Of a stretch of DNA of 64,000 nt, positions 43,971-52,203 are shown piece after piece. The notes beneath the pieces are model-generated. The model saw only the letters and a list, made by a program, of their open reading frames with translations. It was not told the DNA's origin and searched no databases. The stretch spans positions 5,538,067 to 5,602,066 of the forward strand of contig NZ_KK073874.1 of assembly GCF_000585375.1 (NCBI RefSeq), in the 5' to 3' direction. How positions within the stretch are numbered: the stretch's first letter is position 1; each line of letters begins with the position of its first letter. Position numbers and translations under genes: made by a program. The DNA comes from Cryptosporangium arvum DSM 44712 (GTDB taxonomy: Bacteria > Actinomycetota > Actinomycetes > Mycobacteriales > Cryptosporangiaceae).

Positions 43971-45158
43971 ATGATGCCGCTCTCGGGTATCCGCGTCCTG
44001 GCCCTGGAACAGATGCAGGCGGTGCCGTTCGCCACCCAGCTGCTGGCCCGCCTCGGCGCCGACGTCGTGAAGGTCGAACCGCTCACCGGCGAGTCCGGCC
44101 GCGCGGCCCAGCCCGCGATGGTCGACGGCTCCGGCCGCCGCGCCGGCGCCACGTTCCTGCGTTACGGCAGCGGCAAGCGCAGCCTCGCGGTCGACCTGAA
44201 GGACCCGCGCGGGCGCGACCTCGTGCGCGGGCTGGCCGGGAGCTTCGACGTGGTGGCCGAGAACCTCGGCCCGGGCCGCGCCGACCGCCTCGGGCTGGGG
44301 TACGACGCCGTCCGCCACCCGAGGCTCATCTATCTGAGCGTCACCGGGTTCGGGAAGGACTCGCCGTACGAGCGGTGGCCGGCCTACGCGAGCGTCGCCG
44401 AGGCGATGTGCGGCGCCTACGAGTACGCGCGCCGGCCGAACCAGCCGCCGGTGCTCAACCCGATGGGTGGCCTCGGCGACACCGGCGCCGGGCTGTTCGG
44501 CGTCATCGGGGTGCTCGCCGCGCTCCGCCACCGGGAGCTGACCGGCCGGGGTCAGCTCGTCGACGTCGCCATGCTCGACGCGATGCTCTCGATCTCCGAC
44601 ATCGTGACGAACTTCTGGTCGATGGGGCTGCGCCGCGAGCCCGACGTCGAGACGCGGGTGCCGTACCTGCTCACGTCGTTCCACTGCCACGACGGGTGGT
44701 GCGTGCTGCAGGTCAGCCGCCCGCACCAGTTCGAGCGGCTGGCACGGCTGCTGGGGCGGCCGGAGTGGATCGGCGACGAGCGGTTCGCCGACGGGTGGGG
44801 CTGGCACGACCGCTGGGCCGACACGATCCGGCCGGCCGTGGAGGACTGGGCGGCCCCGTACGGCATGCGCGACGCCGCCGAGCGCCTCGCCGGGGCCGGG
44901 CTGGTCGCCGCCCCGTGCTACCGCCCCGGGGACGTGGTCACCGATCCCCACGTCCGGGCCCGGAACATGCTCGTGGAGATCGCCCGTCCCGACGGCGTCG
45001 ACCAACCCGTGCTGGTCGCCGGTAACCCGATCAGGATGTCGGGCGTCCAGGCCCCCGAGGAGGCCCGCCCGCCCTACCTGGGCGAGCACACCTCGGAGGT
45101 CCTGGGCCTGGACGCCGCGACCCTCGCGTCGCTGCGGGCCGACGGCGTCATCGCCTAG
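43971..45158 (+). CDS. CaiB/BaiF-family CoA-transferase
   Basis: A 395-aa class III CoA-transferase: LSGIRVLALEQMQAVPFATQ, LLARLGADVVKVEPLTGESG, YGSGKRSLAVDLKDPRGRDL, FDVVAENLGPGRADRLGLGY and RGQLVDVAMLDAMLS. It would activate or exchange CoA on a catabolic acid. ATG 43971 is leaderless, as the -10 box lies 6 nt before it. Its end overlaps the converging amidohydrolase by 4 nt. It shares a subfamily-level pattern with the CaiB genes at 41222 and 55990, but sequences differ clearly. Confidence 0.93.
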   Translation: MMPLSGIRVLALEQMQAVPFATQLLARLGADVVKVEPLTGESGRAAQPAMVDGSGRRAGATFLRYGSGKRSLAVDLKDPRGRDLVRGLAGSFDVVAENLGPGRADRLGLGYDAVRHPRLIYLSVTGFGKDSPYERWPAYASVAEAMCGAYEYARRPNQPPVLNPMGGLGDTGAGLFGVIGVLAALRHRELTGRGQLVDVAMLDAMLSISDIVTNFWSMGLRREPDVETRVPYLLTSFHCHDGWCVLQVSRPHQFERLARLLGRPEWIGDERFADGWGWHDRWADTIRPAVEDWAAPYGMRDAAERLAGAGLVAAPCYRPGDVVTDPHVRARNMLVEIARPDGVDQPVLVAGNPIRMSGVQAPEEARPPYLGEHTSEVLGLDAATLASLRADGVIA

Positions 45159-46369
45159 GGCTCCAGCGGGAGCTCGAACAGGCGGATCGCGTTGCCCCGT
45201 GCGATCTTGCGGATCTGCTCCGGCGGCAGGTGCCCGAACTGCTCCTCGGCCGCGGTGATCGACGCCGGCCAGGTCCCGTCCTGGTGCGGGTAGTCGGTCT
45301 CGAACAGGATGTTGTCGACCCCCACCCGCTCGATCAGGTCGATCCCGACCCGGTCCTTGAAGAAACACGCCGAGACCTGCCGGAAGTAGTACGAGGACGG
45401 CAGCTCCGGGCAGTTGAGCTGCGAGTTGCTCCAGCCCTTGTGCGTCTCCCAGACGTCGTCCACCCGCTCGAGCAGGTACGGGACCCAGCCGATCTGGCAC
45501 TCCGCGTACATCAGGCGCAAGGTGGGGAACCGGTGCAGCACGCCGGAGAACAGGAAGTCGGTGAGGCTCGCGACCGAGTTGCCGAAGATGATCGTCGACG
45601 CCACCGCGTCCGGGGCGTCCTTCGACGTGTTCGGCGTCTTCGTGCCCGAACCGATGTGCATGCACACGACCGTCCCGGTCTCGGCGCACGCGGTGAAGAA
45701 CGGATCCCAGTACCCGCTGTGGATGCTCGGTAGCCCCAGGTAGGCCGGGATCTCGCTGAACGCCACCGCTTTCACCCCGCGGGCCGCGTTGCGCCGCACC
45801 TCCTCGGCCGCCAGCTCGGCGTCCCACAGCGGGACCAGGCAGAGTGGGACGAGACGCCCGGCCGACCCGCCGCACCACTCCTCGACCATCCAGTCGTTGT
45901 AGGCCCGCACGCACAGCAGCGACAGATCCTTGTCCGCGCCCCGCAGGAAGATCTGCCCCGCGAACCGCGGGTAGTTCGGGAAGCACATCTGCGCCTCGAC
46001 GCCGTTGGCCGCGTTGTCGGCGATCCGCGCGGCCGGATCCCAGCAGCCGCGACGCATCTGCTCGTACGTGACGCCGTCCATCGTGATCTCGTCGGCCGGG
46101 AACCCGGCCGCGGCGATCAGGCGCTTGATCGAGTACTTGTGGTCCTCGTAGAACCACCAGGCCACGTCGGGCCCCTCGGTGCCGGGCTCCTCGACGTACA
46201 TCCCGCCGTCGAGCTTCGGCTTCCCGCCGGGGAGGTAGACGATGTGCGGCCCCACGTCGCGATACTTCGCCGGCAGGCGCGACGTCCAGAGGTCCGCGGG
46301 CTCCACCACGTGGGCGTCGACGTCGACGATGCCCGGGATGGCCGACCCACCGGTTTCGACAACAGTCAT
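45155..46369 (-). CDS. Amidohydrolase_2 family hydrolase
   Basis: A 404-aa TIM-barrel hydrolase with a metal start PGIVDVDAHVVEPADLWTSR, the barrel His in TVVCMHIGSGTKTPN, LMYAECQIGWVPYLLERVDD and the closing ILFETDYPHQDGTWP. It is close in style to the amidohydrolase at 24447. Such proteins occur with acyl-CoA ligases and CaiB proteins in actinobacterial catabolic loci; the reaction is not fixed. AAGGAG lies 5 nt before ATG 46369, which overlaps the preceding stop (ATGA). Confidence 0.9.
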   Translation of the reverse strand: MTVVETGGSAIPGIVDVDAHVVEPADLWTSRLPAKYRDVGPHIVYLPGGKPKLDGGMYVEEPGTEGPDVAWWFYEDHKYSIKRLIAAAGFPADEITMDGVTYEQMRRGCWDPAARIADNAANGVEAQMCFPNYPRFAGQIFLRGADKDLSLLCVRAYNDWMVEEWCGGSAGRLVPLCLVPLWDAELAAEEVRRNAARGVKAVAFSEIPAYLGLPSIHSGYWDPFFTACAETGTVVCMHIGSGTKTPNTSKDAPDAVASTIIFGNSVASLTDFLFSGVLHRFPTLRLMYAECQIGWVPYLLERVDDVWETHKGWSNSQLNCPELPSSYYFRQVSACFFKDRVGIDLIERVGVDNILFETDYPHQDGTWPASITAAEEQFGHLPPEQIRKIARGNAIRLFELPLEP

Positions 46370-47106
46370 GACGACTCCTTCCACTCGCTGCGGCGGTCAG
46401 CGCGGGTCGGCTGCCGCCCGGTCCGGAACGGACTCAGCTCGGCGTCGACCAGCAGGAACCGGTGCGCCGATGTCGTGCGCGGGTAGAACGCGCGCCGCCA
46501 GCGCCCCAGCGCCGAGTCGGCCCGCTCGGCCTGCTCGGCGGCGGCCCACTGCTCCCAGGTCGGGATGGCCCAGAGCAGGAAGATCTCCGACCCGCCGGTC
46601 ATCGCGGTCTCCCACGCCCCGGCGAGCACCCAGCCGAACTCCTCCAGCAGGGACGACGACGCCGCCGCGCGCTCCAGCAGCGCCGGCGCACCCCCCGGCG
46701 CGCACGTGAACTGCTCGTGCGCGTACGTCTCGCCCCGTACGCCGTCGGCGCACAGTTCGGTGATCGTGCGTGTCCACGGGGCCGGCACCAGCAGCCGGTC
46801 GGTGCCGTGCGACCGGAACTTCGCCGCCTCGGCCCACCAGTGCGCCAGTTGCGGATCCTGGAGACCCCCGCCCCGCAACTCGTGCCGGAACGACGAGGCC
46901 ATCCCGTCGAAGCCGTCCTCCTCCCACAGGTTGAGCACCGACGGCCAGTCCCGGGTCGTCCCGACGATCCCCCAGACGCCGTAACAGAGCTGGTCGCGCT
47001 CCTCCTGGGCGATCGGGCTCCAGTTCGCGGTCATGTGGTGCAGGTAGTCCGCGCGGTGGTGGCCGATGATGTCGACGAACTCGTGGATGTAGACCTTCTC
47101 ATTCAC
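46366..47106 (-). CDS. Dimeric alpha/beta-barrel (NIPSNAP/EthD-like) protein
   Basis: A ~246-aa, Trp-rich protein. YIHEFVDIIGHHRADYLHHM, YGVWGIVGTTRDWPSVLNLW and LWAIPTWEQWAAAEQAERAD look like two ferredoxin-like barrel repeats of the NIPSNAP/EthD kind (inference from pattern). No catalytic motif is seen; related proteins bind hydrophobic ligands or act in isomerisations. GTG 47106 overlaps the ligase end by 8 nt, and its stop overlaps the amidohydrolase ATG, so it is a coupled middle gene. Confidence 0.7.
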   Translation of the reverse strand: MNEKVYIHEFVDIIGHHRADYLHHMTANWSPIAQEERDQLCYGVWGIVGTTRDWPSVLNLWEEDGFDGMASSFRHELRGGGLQDPQLAHWWAEAAKFRSHGTDRLLVPAPWTRTITELCADGVRGETYAHEQFTCAPGGAPALLERAAASSSLLEEFGWVLAGAWETAMTGGSEIFLLWAIPTWEQWAAAEQAERADSALGRWRRAFYPRTTSAHRFLLVDAELSPFRTGRQPTRADRRSEWKESS

Positions 47107-48616
47107 CACGGGCGCGCCTCCGCAGCTCGATCTTCTCGACCTTGCCCATCCGGTTGAGCGGCAGCGCGTCCACGATCCGCAGGTAGCGCGGCACCTTGTA
47201 GTTGGCCATCCGGCCCCGGCACCACCCGAGCACGTCGCCGGGGTCGGCCCCCGCGCGCGGCACCACGAACGCGTACCCCACCTCGCCGAGCCGCTCGTCG
47301 GGCGTGCCCACGACCGCCGCGGCCGCGATGCCGGGGTGCTCGAGCAGCACGTTCTCGATCTCGGCCGGGTAGGCGTTGAACCCCCCGACGATGAACATGT
47401 CCTTGATCCGGTCGGTGATCCGCAGGTTCCCGGCCGCGTCCAGCACCCCGATGTCGCCGGTGCGCAGCCAGCCGTCGGCGTCGATCGCCGCGCTGGTGGC
47501 GTCGGCATCGCCGTAGTAGCCGCGCATGACCGCGAAGCCGCGGGCGAGCACCTCCCCCGGTGCCCCCACCGGCACCGGCGCGCCCGCGGTGTCGACGATC
47601 CGCACCTCCATGCCCGGGATCGGCCGGCCGCTGGTGTGGGCGACGACCTCGATCGGGTCGTCGTGCCGGCACGCCGTGACCGTGCCGGTGGTCTCGGTCA
47701 GCCCGTACGCGGTCACGACCGACGCGAACCCGAGCTCGTCGCGCATCCGGCGCACCAGCTCCACCGGCACGGCGGCCGCCCCCGTCACCGCCAGCCGCAG
47801 CGACGAGCGGTCGTAGCCGGACAGGTCCGCGGCGAGCAGCGACTGGTAGAGCGACGGCGGCCCCGGCAGCATCGTGATCCGCTCGTCACGCACCAGGCGC
47901 ATCACGGTGTCGACGGCGAAGACCGGGCACGGCACGATCGTCGCGCCCCGCAGCACGCACGCGAGCACCGCCGATTTGAGGCCGGCGCAGTGGAAGAACG
48001 GATAGACGACCAGGTACCGGTCCCCGTGGCGCAGCCCGACCGCGTCCGACCAGGCCTCGTACGTACGGGTGCTCGACCCGTGGGTCAGCAGCGCGCCCTT
48101 CGGGCGCCCGGTGGTCCCCGACGTGAAGATCACGTCGGAGGGGTCGTCCGCGGTCAGGGCCGCTTCGGCCGGAGTGTGGTCGACGCCCGCTCCGCGGCCG
48201 AGGAACTGCTCCAACCGCGTGATGACGACGACGTCCAGTGAACCGAGAAGTTCCGGGTCGACCTCCAGCGCCCGGGAATAGTCGGCTCCGAGGAAATCAT
48301 CGACGGTGAACAGGAACCGGGCTCCGGCGGTCCGTAACACCCGGGCGGCCTCCGCCCCGGTGAAACGGGTGTTGACCGGGGCGAGGATCGCGCCGGCCGC
48401 GTAGACGCCCATCGAGATCGCGATCCAGTCGGCCGAGTTCGGGGCCCAGAGCCCGACCCGGTCGCCGGGGCGCACGCCGCTGCCGATCAGCGCGCGGGCG
48501 ATCGCGGTGGCGCGGTCTCCGAGCTCGGACCAGGTGGTGTGCGCTCCGTTCTCGACGATCGCGGTCTCGCCGGGCCACCGCTCGGCTGCTCGCCGTAACG
48601 CGGCCGGGATCGTCAT
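47099..48616 (-). CDS. Acyl-CoA synthetase (AMP-forming ligase, FadD-like)
   Basis: A 505-aa ANL-family ligase. The P-loop is VIFTSGTTGRPKGALLTHGS, A5 is TAYGLTETTGT, the hinge is GWLRTGDIGVLDAAGNLRIT and DRIKDMFIVGGFNAYPAEIE, and the C-terminal Lys is in LPLNRMGKVEKIELRRR. It makes an acyl-AMP and then an acyl-CoA from a carboxylic acid. ATG 48616 follows a -10 box by 6 nt, so it starts leaderless from a promoter inside the end of the upstream hydratase gene. Confidence 0.95.
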   Translation of the reverse strand: MTIPAALRRAAERWPGETAIVENGAHTTWSELGDRATAIARALIGSGVRPGDRVGLWAPNSADWIAISMGVYAAGAILAPVNTRFTGAEAARVLRTAGARFLFTVDDFLGADYSRALEVDPELLGSLDVVVITRLEQFLGRGAGVDHTPAEAALTADDPSDVIFTSGTTGRPKGALLTHGSSTRTYEAWSDAVGLRHGDRYLVVYPFFHCAGLKSAVLACVLRGATIVPCPVFAVDTVMRLVRDERITMLPGPPSLYQSLLAADLSGYDRSSLRLAVTGAAAVPVELVRRMRDELGFASVVTAYGLTETTGTVTACRHDDPIEVVAHTSGRPIPGMEVRIVDTAGAPVPVGAPGEVLARGFAVMRGYYGDADATSAAIDADGWLRTGDIGVLDAAGNLRITDRIKDMFIVGGFNAYPAEIENVLLEHPGIAAAAVVGTPDERLGEVGYAFVVPRAGADPGDVLGWCRGRMANYKVPRYLRIVDALPLNRMGKVEKIELRRRARGE

Positions 48617-48630
48617 TGATACTTTATACA
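48617..48630 (-). promoter_or_regulatory. Leaderless promoter of acyl-CoA ligase
   Basis: Minus-strand TGTATAAA with -10 TATAAA (48628-48623), then 6 nt GTATCA and ATG 48616. The TATAAA overlaps the TAA stop of the double hydratase gene, so an internal promoter is embedded in a coding end. Confidence 0.65.
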
Positions 48631-50174
48631 TTATTGTTCACCGCCGGTGGGGCCCAGCGGGCTTCGCGTTTCTCGGCCCACGCGGCCGGCCCCTCGGTCT
48701 GGTCGGGGTGACCCCACACGCTCACCAGGTCCTTCGCCCCGCGTCGGCACGCTTCGGTGAGGCCGGTCTCCAGCGCACCCCAGAGCGCCCGCTTGGTGGC
48801 GGCCATCGCGACCGGCGAGTTCCGCGCGATCAGCTCGCCGAGCGCCTGCGCCTCGGCCCGGAGCCGGTCCGGTTCGACCAGCTGGCTCACCATGCCCAGC
48901 TGGTAGGCCCGCTCGGCCGACATCCGCTCGTGCCGGCCGGTGAGCGCCATCCGCATCACCGGTTCGAACGGCATCTTGCGCAGCAGGCCGATGGCCTCGA
49001 TCGCCACCACCTGACCGATCGAGACGTGCGGATCGGTGAACTGGGCGTCGGTCGCGGCGATAACCACGTCGGCGTCGGCGAGGAAGTGGAACCCTCCCCC
49101 GGCGCAGATGCCGTTGATCGCCGCGATCACCGGCTTCGCGACCCGCTGGTGCCAGGCCGTGAAATGCACGTCGAAGTTCTCCATCGAGGCGCGGTAACGC
49201 TCCATGCCGACGCCGTCGGAGGCGATCTCGGCGACGTCGACGCCGGTCTGGAACGCGCGCCCCTCGCCGGTGTTGACGATCACCCGCACCGCGGGGTCCC
49301 GGTCGAGCTCGAGCCAGGCCGTCGCGAGCTCGTCACGCATCTGGTTGGTCATCGCGTTCAGCTGGTCCGGCCGGTTGAACAGCAGCCACCCCACCGGTCC
49401 CCGCCGCTCGATCCGCAGCGTCGCGAACTCGGTGTAGGTGAACGTCTCCGCGTGCGCGGTCATGGGTCCCTCTCCGTCCTCGGTCGGCCCGCCCCGGCTC
49501 GCGGTGCGGCTGACGTCCAGTGCCGACCACAGCGCGCGCTTGGTGGCGCGCAGGGTTTCGGCCGGGTGGGTGGCGACGAGCTCGGCCAGCGACTGGGCGG
49601 CGTCGGCCAGTTCGGCGGCGGGGACGACCTGGCTGACGATGCCCAGCGTGTAGGCGCGGGCGGCGTCGAGGCGTTCGTGGCGGCCGGTCAGCCCGAGGCG
49701 CGCGACCGGCTCGACCGCGCCCCGGTGGGCGAGCCCGATCAGCTCGTAGACGCTCGCCTGCCCCACCGAGACGTGCGGGTCGAGGAACTGGGCGTCCCCG
49801 GCCGCGAGCACGACGTCCGCGTCGGCGACGAAGTGCAGACCGCCCCCGGCGCACAGCCCGTTGACCGCGGCGACGACCGGCTTCGACACCCCGTTGTGCC
49901 CGGCCGTGAGCCGCAGCTCGGCCCGCTTCGTCCGGCGCGACTGCTCCCGCAACGCGGCCGGGTCGCGGGCGAGCTGACGCACGTCGAGCCCGGTCTGGAA
50001 CGCCGGCCCGGCGCCGGTGTTGACGATCACCCGGACGTCCGGATCCGCGTCGAGCTCCCGCCACGCCAGCGGCAGGTCCGCGAGCATCGCGGCGTCCATC
50101 GCGTTGCCGACCGACGGCCGGTCGAAGATCAGCCACCCGACCGGTCCGCGCCGCTCGATCCGCAGGCCCCTCAT
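48624..50174 (-). CDS. Tandem enoyl-CoA hydratase fusion (two crotonase domains)
   Basis: One uninterrupted 516-aa frame with two paralogous crotonase domains. Domain 1 (1-237) opens LRIERRGPVGWLIFDRPS and has FQTGLDVRQLA and NGLCAGGGLHFVADADVVLA. Domain 2 (238-516) starts MTAHAETFTYTEFATLRIER, then GWLLFNRPDQLNAM, FQTGVDVAEIA and NGICAGGGFHFLADADVV. ATG 49463 at the joint has a good ribosome site, so the second domain may also be made alone. There is no stop between them. ATG 50174 overlaps the upstream ECH stop (ATGA). Domain similarity points to tandem duplication. Confidence 0.85.
   Translation of the reverse strand: MRGLRIERRGPVGWLIFDRPSVGNAMDAAMLADLPLAWRELDADPDVRVIVNTGAGPAFQTGLDVRQLARDPAALREQSRRTKRAELRLTAGHNGVSKPVVAAVNGLCAGGGLHFVADADVVLAAGDAQFLDPHVSVGQASVYELIGLAHRGAVEPVARLGLTGRHERLDAARAYTLGIVSQVVPAAELADAAQSLAELVATHPAETLRATKRALWSALDVSRTASRGGPTEDGEGPMTAHAETFTYTEFATLRIERRGPVGWLLFNRPDQLNAMTNQMRDELATAWLELDRDPAVRVIVNTGEGRAFQTGVDVAEIASDGVGMERYRASMENFDVHFTAWHQRVAKPVIAAINGICAGGGFHFLADADVVIAATDAQFTDPHVSIGQVVAIEAIGLLRKMPFEPVMRMALTGRHERMSAERAYQLGMVSQLVEPDRLRAEAQALGELIARNSPVAMAATKRALWGALETGLTEACRRGAKDLVSVWGHPDQTEGPAAWAEKREARWAPPAVNNNV
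49468..49475 (-). promoter_or_regulatory. Internal ribosome site at hydratase domain junction
   Basis: Minus-strand GGAGAGGG lies 4 nt before the in-frame ATG at 49463, the normal start of a stand-alone hydratase. It suggests that the second domain was, or still is, translated separately. Confidence 0.55.
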
Positions 50175-50965
50175 CGGCCGCTGAACTTCGGCGACCGCTT
50201 CTCCCGGAACGCACTCAACCCCTCGCGGAAGTCCTCGCTGCGTGACGAGAGCTCCAGCGCGAACGCCTCGTCGCGGAGCTGCGCGTCCAGCCCCGACCCC
50301 CTCCCGGTGTGCAGCAACGACTTCGTGAGCCCGAGCGCGACCGTCGGCCCCGCGGCGAGCGCGGCCGCCACCTCCGCGGCCTCGGCGTCGACCCGCGCGG
50401 CCGGGACGGCCCGGTCGACGAGGCCCCAGCCGGCCGCGGTCACCCCGTCGATCCGCTCCCCCAGCAGCACCATCCGCCGCGCACGCACCTCGCCGATCCG
50501 GCGCGGGAGCAGCCACGTGACGCCACCGTCGGGCGTGAACCCCCGGGCCGCGTACGGGGCCCAGAAGCGGGCGTCCTCGGCCACCACCGCGACGTCGGCG
50601 GCGAGCGTGAGAGCCAGCCCGATCCCCGCGGCCCAGCCCCGCACCGCGCCGACGATCGGCGTCTGCGTCTCCAGCAGCACCGGGATCAGCCGGTGCGCCT
50701 GGTCCGGCAGACGCCGCTGGATGCTGCCGACGCGCGGCCGGGTGTCCCCGCCGGTGTTGCGCGCGACGATGTCCGCGCCGGAGCAGAAGTGCTCGCCCGC
50801 CCCGGTCAGCAGGATCGCGCGCACCGACTCGTCCCGCCCGGCCGCGGCCACCAGCGCGATCAGCCCGGCGACCATGGTGTCGTCGAGCGCGTTCCGCTTC
50901 TCCGGCCGGTCCAGCGTGATCCGCAGGACCGCGTCCTCGTGCGCGACCGCGAGCCCCGCGGTCAT
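50171..50965 (-). CDS. Enoyl-CoA hydratase/isomerase
   Basis: A 264-aa crotonase. LRITLDRPEKRNALDDTM, GEHFCSGADIVARN, VRGWAAGIGLALTLAADVAV and GFTPDGGVTWLLPRRIGEVR are the substrate and oxyanion segments; the C-terminal helix is FREGLSAFREKRSPKFSGR. The EKR motif is typical of hydratases. ATG 50965 overlaps the MaoC stop (ATGA). It is distinct in sequence from the two fused domains downstream. Confidence 0.93.
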   Translation of the reverse strand: MTAGLAVAHEDAVLRITLDRPEKRNALDDTMVAGLIALVAAAGRDESVRAILLTGAGEHFCSGADIVARNTGGDTRPRVGSIQRRLPDQAHRLIPVLLETQTPIVGAVRGWAAGIGLALTLAADVAVVAEDARFWAPYAARGFTPDGGVTWLLPRRIGEVRARRMVLLGERIDGVTAAGWGLVDRAVPAARVDAEAAEVAAALAAGPTVALGLTKSLLHTGRGSGLDAQLRDEAFALELSSRSEDFREGLSAFREKRSPKFSGR

Positions 50966-52203
50966 CGGGCGAACCGGTCGACGATCGCCGCCATCGCGCC
51001 CGGCAGGTCCGCACCCGGCGGGTCGGGCAGGACGACCGGGCCGTGTTCGCGGCTGGGCAGCAGGATCGTGGCCGTACCGGCCGTCGTCGCGACGCCGCGC
51101 TGGTTCACCGTGCGCAGCGCCACGTCGACGGCCGGGCGGCCGTCGGCCCGGTGGTGCCCGGTCACCTCGCCGCGCACCCACTGGGTGTCCCCGACGTAGT
51201 TGAACGCCTCGAACCGGCAGTCGAGCTTCCACAGCCACGCGTCGTCGCCCATCCAGTTCGTGCACGCGTGGATCAGCCAGGTCTCGCGCATCCGCCCGTA
51301 GTCGAACGTGGTCGGGTTGCCGGACCGCCGGGCGAACTCCGGGTCCCAGTGCACGCGCTGCATGACGTCGGGCACGTTCAGCTCGTCGCGGTGGTAGAAC
51401 CGCGGGATCCGGCGCCGGTTGGCCACAGCGAGCTCCAACGGCCGGATGTCGTAGAGCCCCATGCCCATGCCGACGTGCCAGCAGACCAGGTCGGTGACCG
51501 TCAGCGGTCCCTTCACCAGCGGGTCGATCGGATCCCCGACGGCCACGTCCTCCCAGTAGCGCGGGGTCGCCCCGCGCCGCCGCGAGGCCAGCACCTGCGC
51601 TTCGATGTCGTCGATCTCGGCGTCGGTGTAGACGTACGGTTCGATCGCGGCGTACTTCCGGCGTTCGCGCGCCTTCGCCCGCTCGGTGCGGATCATGAGC
51701 TTGTACTGGGCCGAGAGCAGGCGGCCCGCCCGGGTGCCGAAGACCTGGCCGGTCCACTCGTGCACGGCCCGGCCCGCGAACTCGCTCGTCTTGTCGTGGA
51801 CGCCGACGAGCGCGTCGCGGCGGTACACGTGCGCATACGGCTCGAGCGGTGCCCACCACTCGCGGGCGCTGCTGGCGTAGAACGCGTGGACGCCACGCAG
51901 GGGGTCGCCCTTCATCAGCGTGCGGTGTTCGAACGGGACCTCGGTGACCGAGTTCTCGCCGATCAGCGTGTCGCCGCCGACGAGCGGAGGGGGTGCGATC
52001 GGGCCGCCCCAGCGCGAGGGGTGCTCGCGGTCGCTCCAGAGCGGGTTGTCGTCGCCGTAGGCCTGAGCCACGGTGCGGAACGCGTCGACGCCCGGCTCGC
52101 GGTAGTGCGGGGGCGCCGGGTTGGGCACCGGGACGCCGATCCGGCGGCGCAGGCGCGCGACCGCCTCGTCGGTGATGCGGGGTTCGGTGCGGGTGTCGGT
52201 CAC
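50962..52203 (-). CDS. MaoC/FAS1-like two-domain dehydratase
   Basis: A 413-aa protein with two hot-dog halves. The N-half (PVPNPAPPHYREPGVDAFRT, AYGDDNPLWSDREHPSRWGG) resembles MaoC_dehydrat_N (FAS1-like). The C-half contains YWEDVAVGDPIDPLVKGPLT, NPTTFDYGRMRETWLIHACT and NYVGDTQWVRGEVTGHHRAD. The Asp/His hydratase pair is less obvious than in MaoC at 38841. Likely an enoyl-CoA hydratase for a bulky substrate. GTG 52203 overlaps the TPP-like gene (GTGA). Confidence 0.85.
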   Translation of the reverse strand: MTDTRTEPRITDEAVARLRRRIGVPVPNPAPPHYREPGVDAFRTVAQAYGDDNPLWSDREHPSRWGGPIAPPPLVGGDTLIGENSVTEVPFEHRTLMKGDPLRGVHAFYASSAREWWAPLEPYAHVYRRDALVGVHDKTSEFAGRAVHEWTGQVFGTRAGRLLSAQYKLMIRTERAKARERRKYAAIEPYVYTDAEIDDIEAQVLASRRRGATPRYWEDVAVGDPIDPLVKGPLTVTDLVCWHVGMGMGLYDIRPLELAVANRRRIPRFYHRDELNVPDVMQRVHWDPEFARRSGNPTTFDYGRMRETWLIHACTNWMGDDAWLWKLDCRFEAFNYVGDTQWVRGEVTGHHRADGRPAVDVALRTVNQRGVATTAGTATILLPSREHGPVVLPDPPGADLPGAMAAIVDRFAR

